This document shows, piece by piece, positions 46,059 to 53,759 of a stretch of DNA of 64,000 nucleotides (position 1 is its first letter; each line of letters starts with the position of its first letter). The stretch is from Falsirhodobacter deserti. Its GTDB lineage: Bacteria; Pseudomonadota; Alphaproteobacteria; Rhodobacterales; Rhodobacteraceae. The notes under the pieces were generated by a model, which was not told where the DNA came from, did no database searches, and saw only the letters and a list, made by a program, of their open reading frames with translations. The DNA is taken from the NCBI RefSeq assembly GCF_004015795.1, contig NZ_ML137218.1, positions 1,835,811 through 1,899,810 on the forward strand, written 5' to 3'. The translations under genes and the position numbers were made by a program.

Positions 46059-46913
46059 ATGACGACACGTTACGGTTTCGAGACGGTCGCGGAGACCGAG
46101 GTTTTCTACCGTGAAGCGGGGCCGGCCGATGCCCCGGTGATCCTGCTGCTGCACGGATTCCCGTCGGCCAGCCACATGTTCCGCGACCTCATCCCGCTCC
46201 TGTCCGATCGCTTCCGGCTGATCGCCCCGGACCTGCCCGGGTTCGGACAAACGAAGGCCCCGGCGCGGGGTGCCTTCGACTACACCTTCGACCGGCTGGC
46301 CGAGGTGATCGACGGCTTCACCGAAGCGCTGTCGCTGGAGCGTTACGCGCTCTACATCTTCGACTACGGCGCGCCCGTGGGTCTGCGGCTGGCCTTGCGG
46401 CACCCGGAGCGGATCTCGGCGATCATCACCCAGAACGGCAACGCCTATTTGGACGGGTTCAGCGAACAGTGGGGCCCGTGGGAGGCCTACTGGCGCGACC
46501 CGAGCGCAGAGAACCGCGAGGCCTGCCGCCCCTCTCTCGCGCCTGACACGATCCGCGACTGGCAATACGGCACGGGTGCCGATCCCGCACGGCTTTCGCC
46601 CGACGGATACGAACTCGACATCGCCTACATGGCGCGTCCCGGGGCCGAGGAGATCCAGCTCGACCTCATCCTCGACTACCGCAGCAACCTTGCGCTTTAT
46701 CCCGCGTTCCAGGAGTTCTTCCGGACGCATCGACCGCCATTGCTGGCGGCCTGGGGCCGCCACGATCCCGCGTTCATTCCTGCCGGGGCGGGAGCCTATC
46801 GCCGGGACTTGCCCGACGCGGAGATCCATCTGCTCGATGCCGGTCACTTCGCGCTCGAAACGCATGCGGAAGACGTGGCGCGGCTGATCCGGGCGTTCCT
46901 TGAGAAGCTTTGA
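46059..46913 (+). CDS. Alpha/beta hydrolase, haloalkane dehalogenase/epoxide hydrolase-like
   Basis: 284 aa. The oxyanion segment is LLHGFPSASHMFRDLIP, the nucleophile position is aspartate (D102 in YIFDYGAPVGLRLA) rather than serine, the acid is in WGRHDPAFIP and the catalytic histidine in DAGHFALET. An aspartate nucleophile is typical of haloalkane dehalogenases, epoxide hydrolases and fluoroacetate dehalogenases. The start at 46059 follows GGAAAGGA. Substrate unknown. Confidence 0.87.
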   Translation: MTTRYGFETVAETEVFYREAGPADAPVILLLHGFPSASHMFRDLIPLLSDRFRLIAPDLPGFGQTKAPARGAFDYTFDRLAEVIDGFTEALSLERYALYIFDYGAPVGLRLALRHPERISAIITQNGNAYLDGFSEQWGPWEAYWRDPSAENREACRPSLAPDTIRDWQYGTGADPARLSPDGYELDIAYMARPGAEEIQLDLILDYRSNLALYPAFQEFFRTHRPPLLAAWGRHDPAFIPAGAGAYRRDLPDAEIHLLDAGHFALETHAEDVARLIRAFLEKL

Positions 46914-47052
46914 TCAGGTTGTCCCGAGAACCCAGCCGGCCGAACATGTCGGGGCCAGCTGCTTGCCTGCGTCCTGATCGCAGATAATCGCAACGTCCCT
47001 GACCGTGGTGGACTTGGCGTGAGGTGCTCAATCCGTCGGACTGTGCAGCACC

Positions 47053-47949
47053 TCAATCCGTGACATGCCGCTCCGACCGAACGCAGTCTATCAAGGCGCG
47101 CAGTCGCGAGGGCATGTCCCGCCGGCTCGGATAGTAGAGAAAGAAGCCCGGGAAGCGTGGGGAGAATTCCTCCAGAAGCGGCACCAGGTCGCCGCGCTCC
47201 AGCTGGACGCGGAAGCACTCTTCCATGCCGAAGGTGATGCCCCCTCCCGCGCAGGCGAGGCGGGTCATCAGGGCCATGTCGTTCGTCGTGATCTCCGGCT
47301 CCACCGCGACGGCAAACTCGCGACCGTCTTGAGCAAATTTCCAGCGATAGGGAGCGGATCGCGGCGAGGGTCGCCAGCCAATGCAACGGTGTGCGGCAAG
47401 ATCCCGCGGATGCCGGGGCGCCCCTACCCTAGCCAGATAGGACGGTGCGCAGACGGCCAGCTGGCGCTGCGGGGCCGAGACCGGGATCGCGATCATCTCC
47501 TGCGCGATGACTTCGCCGAGCCGGACCCCGGCATCATAGCCCTCGGCCACGATGTCGAACTCCTCATCCGTCACGGTGATGTCCAGTTGCACCTCGGGGC
47601 ATCGCTGCACGAACTCCGTCAGCCAGTGCCCTGACAGAACGTCTTCGGCAATGGAGGAGACGGCAAGACGCACCTGCCCCCGCGGGGTCGCGTCGGTGTC
47701 GGCGACCGAGGCGACCGCAGCTCGCACACCGGCAAAAGCGGGAGCCAGCCCTGCGAGAAGGCGTTCTCCCTCCTCGGTCAAGGAAACGCTGCGGGTGGTC
47801 CGGCGCAACAGGGCGCTCCCGAGTTCCCCTTCCAGCTGGCGGATCGTTTGACTGACGGCGGGACGGCTGATGCCAAGCCGGTCAGCGGCACCACGAAAGC
47901 TTCGCTCCTCTGCCACCGCAAGAAAGACGTTCAGTCCGTTCAGGTTCAT
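47053..47949 (-). CDS. LysR-family transcriptional regulator
   Basis: 298 aa from MNLNGLNVFLAVAEERSFRG. The HTH is AADRLGISRPAVSQTIRQLE; the ligand-binding part has EGYDAGVRLGEVIAQEM and the SYLARVGAPRHPRDLAAHRC block. The much longer open frame reaching 48798 is an artefact of the opposite-strand SDR gene. It is divergent from the SDR gene, with 99 bp between the starts; this pairing is a common LysR-target arrangement. Confidence 0.92.
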   Translation of the reverse strand: MNLNGLNVFLAVAEERSFRGAADRLGISRPAVSQTIRQLEGELGSALLRRTTRSVSLTEEGERLLAGLAPAFAGVRAAVASVADTDATPRGQVRLAVSSIAEDVLSGHWLTEFVQRCPEVQLDITVTDEEFDIVAEGYDAGVRLGEVIAQEMIAIPVSAPQRQLAVCAPSYLARVGAPRHPRDLAAHRCIGWRPSPRSAPYRWKFAQDGREFAVAVEPEITTNDMALMTRLACAGGGITFGMEECFRVQLERGDLVPLLEEFSPRFPGFFLYYPSRRDMPSRLRALIDCVRSERHVTD

Positions 47950-48048
47950 TGGTTCTTCCTGCTTACCAGCATATTCAGCATTGGGCGGCTTATGCGCAGG
48001 GTGCTTGGTCGCTACCTTTTCCGCAATATCATCATGAAAGGATCGGAC

Positions 48049-48759
48049 ATGGAAAAGGTTGTTCTTATCACCGGCGCCTCCAGCGGGATCGGCACCGGCA
48101 TTGCACGGGAACTGTCGGCTGCAGGGTATCGGCTCATGCTGGGCGCACGCCGCACCGACCGGCTGGAAGCGCTGGCGGCGGAACTGCCGGGCGAGGTGCG
48201 TTTCAGGAAGCTTGACGTGACGGACCTTGCCGATGTGGAAGGCTTCGCCGAAGCGGCGCGGGCGGCTTTCGGGCAAGTGGACGTGATCGTGAACAACGCG
48301 GGGGTGATGCCCCTGTCGCCCATGTCCTCGCTGAAGGTCGACGAGTGGCATCGCATGATCGACGTCAACATCAAGGGCGTTCTGCACGGCATTGCGGCGG
48401 TTCTGCCGGAGATGACCGCCCGAGGATCGGGCCATATCGTCAACATCGGGTCCATCGGGGCGCTGTCGGTCGTGCCGACGGCCGCCGTCTATTGCGCGAC
48501 GAAACATGCCGTGCGCGCCATCTCCGAAGGACTCCGTCAGGAGCATGACAACCTGCGCGTGACCTGCATCCATCCCGGTGTGGTCGAAAGCGAACTGGCC
48601 GACACCATCACCGATCCGGCGGCGGCCAAGGCGATGAAGGCGTATCGCGCCATTGCTCTGCAGCCTTCGGCGATCGCCCGTGCGGTGCGCTATGCGATCG
48701 AGCAGCCGGACGATGTGGATGTGAACGAGATCGTCGTGCGCCCCGTGCGCACGATGTGA
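48049..48759 (+). CDS. Short-chain dehydrogenase/reductase
   Basis: 236 aa classical SDR. NAD(P)-binding GASSGIGTG at residues 9-17, VNNAGVMPLSP, the catalytic serine in NIGSIGALS and the YxxxK pair in YCATKHAVR are all intact. LGARRTDRLEAL after the second strand has a basic residue that suggests NADP. The start at 48049 follows AAAGGA. Probable target of the divergent LysR gene; substrate unknown. Confidence 0.92.
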   Translation: MEKVVLITGASSGIGTGIARELSAAGYRLMLGARRTDRLEALAAELPGEVRFRKLDVTDLADVEGFAEAARAAFGQVDVIVNNAGVMPLSPMSSLKVDEWHRMIDVNIKGVLHGIAAVLPEMTARGSGHIVNIGSIGALSVVPTAAVYCATKHAVRAISEGLRQEHDNLRVTCIHPGVVESELADTITDPAAAKAMKAYRAIALQPSAIARAVRYAIEQPDDVDVNEIVVRPVRTM

Positions 48760-48778
48760 CGGATGACTTCCGGTCCCG

Positions 48779-48982
48779 GTGCGTCCTTCGGTATGCATCG
48801 GGGCTTTTCTAAGGCCGATTGTCCAAGAAGGTCACGTGCCCGGTTTGAGCTTGAGGAGCTTTGGGGATCAGGCGGACAGGATCTTCACCTCGGAACCCTA
48901 CCCGAACTGGACGGCCGTCGGGGTGAACTGGCTTGCCGGTTTCGATTTCGAGATCAAGGTCGTCGCCCGCATCCCTAGGTGA
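48779..48982 (+). pseudogene. Possible RidA-like C-terminal remnant
   Basis: The end of this frame, YPNWTAVGVNWLAGFDFEIK followed by VVARIP, resembles the C-terminal strand region of RidA/YjgF-family proteins. The upstream part does not match and no RidA N-terminus is present. It lies between the SDR gene and a convergent gene, in about 350 bp with no other feature. Weak call made from a short stretch. Confidence 0.3.
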
Positions 48983-49109
48983 TCCCTCACGATCTCAAAC
49001 TGACACAGGATCAGCACAGCCGTCGCCCAATGTTCCTTAACATATGGCGGATTATCCCAATCGGACGCCGCCTCGACGGCTGACATCTCCGGCGGCTCCG
49101 GTCAGCAAC

Positions 49110-49946
49110 CTAGAGGTTGGGTTCCTGTTCGACGAGGTACGGCTTAATTTGCGCGATGAGGTAGAGGACGTACTCGGCAAGAAAGATCGCATTGAGACTG
49201 CTGATTTCGTTGTTGTAATCCACAAGCCCATGTATTGCCGCGTTTCTATTCGGGATCAGGTTGTTCTCGAAAAGCTCTATAGACTCAGGGCTGACCACCT
49301 GGGCATACAGATGCTTGTGAACGATCTGGATCAAGTCGTAGGAGGCTAGATCTTTGAAGGCAACGCCGATCGGGACCTCCATCATCGCAGTTCTCAAATC
49401 TCTAAGGCTGGCTTGTCCCTTGGGTTCACGCTTGAACGCTTGTCGATACTCGTTCTCTAGGACGGGAAACAACGTGAGGACAGCGGATCGGTAAAGCTTG
49501 TTGCGATGGCAAGCGAGCGCGTCGGCGAACGCATCCTTTGCGACATCGCTGACGTCAAATTCGCGAACGCCGGATAGGAGATCAATTTCGACCTCTGCCC
49601 ACTTCTGGCGATAGTGTTCCAAAACGCTTTCAGTGAATTTCTCGGGGCTTCCTTCGTCAAACAGAGGCCATGGAATAGTGCGGCTTGGCATGATCTGAGA
49701 CTGTGCAAGAAGTTTTTTCGCTTCTCGGTATCTGTTCAGCGCGCTGAAAAATTCCGGTAGCGGACCCAGCACGGGTTGGATTGCACGCGCCACGGAAGCG
49801 AAAAGGTCCATCATCGCTTTCGCGTTGACCTGAAGTTGCTGGACTTGCTGCGCTAACCGCTCCCTCGTAACTTGATCGATGTCGAGCCTTTCCCGAATTT
49901 TAGCAAGGGCCACCCGCCGCGCTTCGATCGTTTTCTCGTCTTCCAT
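49110..49946 (-). CDS. Hypothetical protein with a C-terminal HEPN-like Rx4H motif
   Basis: 278 aa, mostly helical. The N-terminal third is charged and coiled-coil-like (ERLAQQVQQLQVNAKAMMDL). Near the C-terminus, LIPNRNAAIHGLVDY has the R-x4-H pattern used by HEPN RNases, followed by helix SLNAIFLAEYVLYLI. HEPN proteins are frequent toxins and antiviral RNases; the match here is a motif in a helical context, not a recognised family. GC content is lower than in the flanking LysR loci, which suggests separate acquisition. No partner antitoxin gene is adjacent. Confidence 0.65.
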   Translation of the reverse strand: MEDEKTIEARRVALAKIRERLDIDQVTRERLAQQVQQLQVNAKAMMDLFASVARAIQPVLGPLPEFFSALNRYREAKKLLAQSQIMPSRTIPWPLFDEGSPEKFTESVLEHYRQKWAEVEIDLLSGVREFDVSDVAKDAFADALACHRNKLYRSAVLTLFPVLENEYRQAFKREPKGQASLRDLRTAMMEVPIGVAFKDLASYDLIQIVHKHLYAQVVSPESIELFENNLIPNRNAAIHGLVDYNNEISSLNAIFLAEYVLYLIAQIKPYLVEQEPNL

Positions 49947-50179
49947 CTCAACTACCGCTCTGCCTCGCCACTTGAATTTTATAAGGGAAGCTGGGGCGAG
50001 AAAACGACCGAATGAGATCCGGGATCATGCCAGTATCGGTGTCACAGCATAGCAGCCCTGCGTGTGGCTCACACCACGAAGAACGCTCCTAGGAGGTCCT
50101 GCAGCGTCAGAACCCAATAAAATCTGCCCTCTTGCGCACAGCTCAGTCTACTTTTGTTCCCTTCTGCCAGTGTCCTTGG

Positions 50180-50473
50180 TTCGGGGCTGTTGTCCAGCCC
50201 ACGCCGGTATTCGCCTGCCGCGCGGACAATGCCGAACTTGGTCGCGACCTTCACCTTCGCGCCGCCGCGCAGGAAGGCCCCGATCAACTCCTCGTTGTGG
50301 TGGGGGCCATACATGTCGGCGGTGTCGAGCATGCCGATCCCCCGCTCCACCGCCTCGTGTAGCACCTGCATCGAGGTGGCGTCGTCGCGCGGGCCGTAGA
50401 ACTCGCTCATCCCCATGCAGCCGAGGCCGAGGGCGGAAGTCCTGAAGCCCTGTCCGAGTGTGCGCTGTAGCAT
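50180..50473 (-). pseudogene. Aldo/keto reductase, truncated after about 98 residues
   Basis: The frame begins MLQRTLGQGFRTSALGLGCM with MSEFYGP and the active-site MLDTADMYGPHHNEELIG (D and Y of the tetrad), then KVKVATKFG with the lysine. Homology stops near EYRRGLDNSP; the next residues are unrelated and a stop follows at 50069. A typical AKR has about 330 residues, so the barrel is mostly missing. From 49947 to 50179 I see no gene. It is divergent from an intact LysR gene, its presumed regulator. Confidence 0.85.
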
Positions 50474-50558
50474 CTGTTGTCCCTTTCTTGCGGATCGGGG
50501 CGGAAGATGTCATCGCTCATCCTTGGAATATATGCGCCGCAATGGAAGGCTGTTTTCC

Positions 50559-51449
50559 ATGATTGGAAACCTCGTCTGGGATGATCTTCAGGTATTCCTC
50601 GCCGTGGTGCGCAGCCAGACCCTCAGCGGGGCGGCACTGCGGCTGAACCTCGGCATCGCCACCGTCTCGCGACGGATCGAGCGGCTGGAGGCGGCCATCG
50701 GCCAGCCGCTGTTCCTGCGCCAGCAGACCGGCTATCGGCTGACCGAGGATGGCGCGGCGCTGATCGAACGCGCCGAGGAGATGGAGGCGGCGGCGCGGTC
50801 GCTGTCCGGCACGCGGCAGCAGGCCGAGGTGTCGGGAACGGTCCGCCTTGCCACCGCCGAAACCTTCGCCACGCATCTGATCCTGCCCGAGATCGGCCGC
50901 CTTCGCACCGCGCATCCCGCAATGACGCTGGAGATCGTGACCGACATCGCCACCGCGAACTTGCACCGCCGCGATGCCGATATCGCGCTGCGGATGGTGA
51001 AGCCGGACCGCGGCAACGTCTCGCTGCAACGGCTGGGGGTGCTGGGCTACGGACTCTACGGATCGCCCGCATATATGGCGGCGCGTACCCATCGGCCCGA
51101 TGCTGCGGCGTTCGAGGGGGACAGCTTCATTGGCTGGACCGAGATACATGCCCATCTTCCCGCCGCCGGGTGGCTGGACCGCCTGCTGCAAGGTCGGCGT
51201 CCGGGGCTGATCACTTCCTCGGTGGCCTCGCAGTATGCCGCCTGCGTTGCAGGACAGGGACTGGCGGTGCTGCCGCATTTCCTTGCCGGCCCTGAACTGG
51301 TCTGCCTGAAGGCCGAGCTCGGCATCGACCAGGACATCTGGCTCGTCACCCAGTCGGATCTGGCGCAGTCCCGCCGCGTGAAAGTCGTCGCGGAGTTCTG
51401 TCGCGATCTGGTGGCAAGGCACCGGATGAGGTTGAATGGAGTAGGCTGA
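50559..51449 (+). CDS. LysR-family transcriptional regulator
   Basis: 296 aa from MIGNLVWDDLQVFLAVVRSQ, with GGAAGG about 10 nt upstream. HTH: GAALRLNLGIATVSRRIERL. The effector domain contains VRLATAETFATHLILPE and VAGQGLAVLPHFLAG. It is intact although its divergent neighbour, the aldo/keto reductase gene, is truncated, so the regulator may now be an orphan. Confidence 0.92.
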   Translation: MIGNLVWDDLQVFLAVVRSQTLSGAALRLNLGIATVSRRIERLEAAIGQPLFLRQQTGYRLTEDGAALIERAEEMEAAARSLSGTRQQAEVSGTVRLATAETFATHLILPEIGRLRTAHPAMTLEIVTDIATANLHRRDADIALRMVKPDRGNVSLQRLGVLGYGLYGSPAYMAARTHRPDAAAFEGDSFIGWTEIHAHLPAAGWLDRLLQGRRPGLITSSVASQYAACVAGQGLAVLPHFLAGPELVCLKAELGIDQDIWLVTQSDLAQSRRVKVVAEFCRDLVARHRMRLNGVG

Positions 51450-51605
51450 CAGGGATCGCTTCGAATGACTGCAATGGGCTCTGAGTGTCTTATAGGATGG
51501 AGCAGACTTCGATGCTCAAATATCTCGTTGCCACAGTATACCTTGCTACTTCAGCAGGTCAGCGCACATAACGCCCTCCAAGAGAACCGCTCACAGGTGT
51601 CAGCT

Positions 51606-52133
51606 ATGCCGGTCGAAATCGAACGGAAGTTTCTTCTTGCCAATGACTCATGGCGAAGCGTGGTCGTGAAGTCCTCTCGTTTGCGAGATGGGCTTCTTGC
51701 CTTCTATGATGGGCGCAAGATCCGCATTCGTTTCTATGACGACAAAGCGACGCTGACCGTGAAAGGGCCGCGCAAGGGCCTTGCAAGGCACGAATTTGAA
51801 TACGCGATCCCAGCTTCGGACGGTTTGGTTTTGTTGGAGCAGCACTGCAAGGGCGAGGTTGTCGAGAAGACGCGTCACCACGTTCTTGTGGGTGATCAGC
51901 AGTGGATGATCGACGAGTATCACGGCCTTCTGGATGGTGTGATCCTGGCGGAAGTCGAACTGGCGCGCGAGGATACACACGTGCATCTTCCGGACTGGAT
52001 CGCAAAGGAAGTGACCGGGGTCGAGAAGTATCGGAAGATCAACCTGGTGAAGGCGCGGAAGAAGAAGATGGCACATGCTGCGCGCCAAGCCAAACGACGC
52101 AGCAAGGATCTAGCACACAAACCCATGGCCTAA
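51606..52133 (+). CDS. CYTH-domain (triphosphate tunnel) protein
   Basis: 175 aa. The EIERKF signature is at residues 4-9, followed by alternating charged strands (KIRIRFYDDKATLTVKGP, RHEFEY, ILAEVELA) that line the tunnel in this fold, and YRKINL near the end. Members hydrolyse tripolyphosphate or other organic triphosphates, or make cAMP (CyaB type). A basic C-terminal tail of about 25 residues is an addition. The single domain with no CHAD partner leaves the substrate open. Confidence 0.88.
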   Translation: MPVEIERKFLLANDSWRSVVVKSSRLRDGLLAFYDGRKIRIRFYDDKATLTVKGPRKGLARHEFEYAIPASDGLVLLEQHCKGEVVEKTRHHVLVGDQQWMIDEYHGLLDGVILAEVELAREDTHVHLPDWIAKEVTGVEKYRKINLVKARKKKMAHAARQAKRRSKDLAHKPMA

Positions 52134-52336
52134 CTTCGGTCGTGCAGAGTTGGTGACATCCTATTTTGCCTATGAAGGCCGTGACGGTTGATGATGGGAC
52201 GAAGCCGACATTGCGTTCCGGCATGACTAGCTTCTTACTGATGGCTGAATGCAAATTAAGGGTGGGCCATGTTGTCCTTGAATAGCGACTGCTGGGCTTC
52301 GACACCCCCTCCATCGCAAATCCGACGGATGGCCAC

Positions 52337-52681
52337 ATGACGGAAGCCGAAGCGGATCTGATCATATCGAAAGGCTCCACCGGATGCGGCACGCCGTATC
52401 TTACCGTGGAGGAGGTGAAGGAGCTCCTCCCGTTCCTCGAGGCAAGGAACCTGTTCGTGCCCGCCTCAGAGATCGTGGCTTTCGACCTCGACGGACGGAA
52501 TCACATGGACATGAGGCTGAGCCTGCTGGGCATGGACGAGGTCTTCGACTGGGAAAGTTACGAGGATTGCGTCAGATGTCGCGACATCTTCCACTCGACC
52601 CTCGCAGCCATGAACCGGCCGGGCATTCGCTACGAATGTCAGCTGTGGTTCGATGACATGGGTGCTCCATGCATAGTGTGA
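52337..52681 (+). CDS. Hypothetical protein (114 aa)
   Basis: Not recognised. It is acidic, with motifs GCGTPYLTVEEVKELLPFLE and VRCRDIFHSTLAAM; four cysteines (positions about 17, 79, 82 and 100) could be structural. The frame is open and well composed but lacks a strong ribosome-binding site. It lies alone between the CYTH gene and repeat A copy 2, with about 200 bp before it in which I see nothing. Confidence 0.45.
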   Translation: MTEAEADLIISKGSTGCGTPYLTVEEVKELLPFLEARNLFVPASEIVAFDLDGRNHMDMRLSLLGMDEVFDWESYEDCVRCRDIFHSTLAAMNRPGIRYECQLWFDDMGAPCIV

Positions 52682-52779
52682 TCATCCTCAATCAAGCAAA
52701 TGACCGCTTTGGGCTCTTTGCGTCGATGCTGCTCGGCAGCCGAGAGGCCGCTTTTCAAGAGATATGGTGATCGCGGGCG

Positions 52780-53220
52780 CCGCGATCGCTGATCCAAGGG
52801 ACAACCGCACCTCCGCTTCGCTCTGGCACGGCTGACGATCTTTCATTTCGTTTTTCCGCCTGCCATCCGGCCGGCAATCCGAACACGGGCTCTGGTGCCG
52901 CTGCGCGTCAGCCTCCACGGAGAAATCCGGTTCCTCCCACGCCAAGGCGCGGGTCCCTCCCAATTTCACCGCTCCGGCCCCGTGTGTCAGATCACCGTCC
53001 GGCCGCAGGTCGGGCTTCGCCACTGGCGGAACAGGGAGGAGCGCCACGACATGTCGGACCGGATCGAAACACAGGGCGAAGATTGGGCTGCGGCCTATCA
53101 GAGGCAGACCTTTGTGACAGGAAAGGCAATCCCGCTTTCGCATCAGCGATTGGCCCCGCTGTTTTCACGCAATTTTTCCCATCGCTAAAGGCAGCACTAT
53201 CTGACGCCTGCCAAAAAATG
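52780..53220 (+). repeat. Repeat A, copy 2
   Basis: Second copy of the ~440-bp repeat seen at 44311-44750, from CGCGATCGCTGATCC to the same terminal CTGACGCCTGCCAAAAAATG. Immediately after it the sequence changes to TGACGCG rather than to repeat B. Open frames inside it are divergent between copies and treated as non-coding. Confidence 0.8.
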
Positions 53221-53759
53221 TGACGCGTTTCAAGAAGTTTTGCTTTTTGTTTCAAGGAGCACTTCCGACGCGCGCATGTCCTCAGAAGATACGCTAGCTC
53301 CTCTGCACAGTGCTGCGCTTGCTGAGCAAGATGTCAGCGCTCTTGTCTGCGGAACATTCCGTCGATGTAGGGTCGCGAAATTCCGGAGTTGAGCAGGTAG
53401 CGCAAGATGCTTCAACCGCATCGCCACCATCGCGCTCGCTACCGCGCGGATAACACGGAAAGGGCGGAAAGCCGTCCGACGGCACCGCGGCGAGGCAAGC
53501 GCAGCGATGGTAGGAAAGCAGACACTCAAGCGCCTCGAGGTGACACCCTGCCCGGCGCCCTCTGAGAACGGGGAAACCGCCCAACTGTGGTGTGGCATCG
53601 CGACCGCAGCGATCCTAAAAAAGCGGTTGTCCAGGCAACTCGCACGAGCTTGCTGACCGCTACTCATCCTGCAGGCTTTCAGCTGCGACCGGAAAGAGCA
53701 AAAGCCCGGGGATGTCCTCGCCCTATCTGCCATCCCCATCCTCTTAGAAAGCGACAGTA
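53221..53759. other. Region without a recognisable gene
   Basis: About 540 bp between repeat A copy 2 and the nuclease-NTPase gene. Open frames occur on the minus strand (for example to 53886) but have arginine/serine/alanine-rich composition without motifs and extend into the next gene. I see no RNA gene or inverted repeat of note. Confidence 0.5.

Noticed and set aside
47053-48798. A single 581-codon minus-strand gene containing the LysR domain at its end
   Set aside because: The N-terminal 280 codons are antisense to the intact SDR gene and lack motifs; the regulator starts at 47949.
24169-53220. CRISPR array or phage gene cluster in the accessory region
   Set aside because: No regularly spaced short repeats, Cas motifs, integrase, terminase or structural phage genes were seen.
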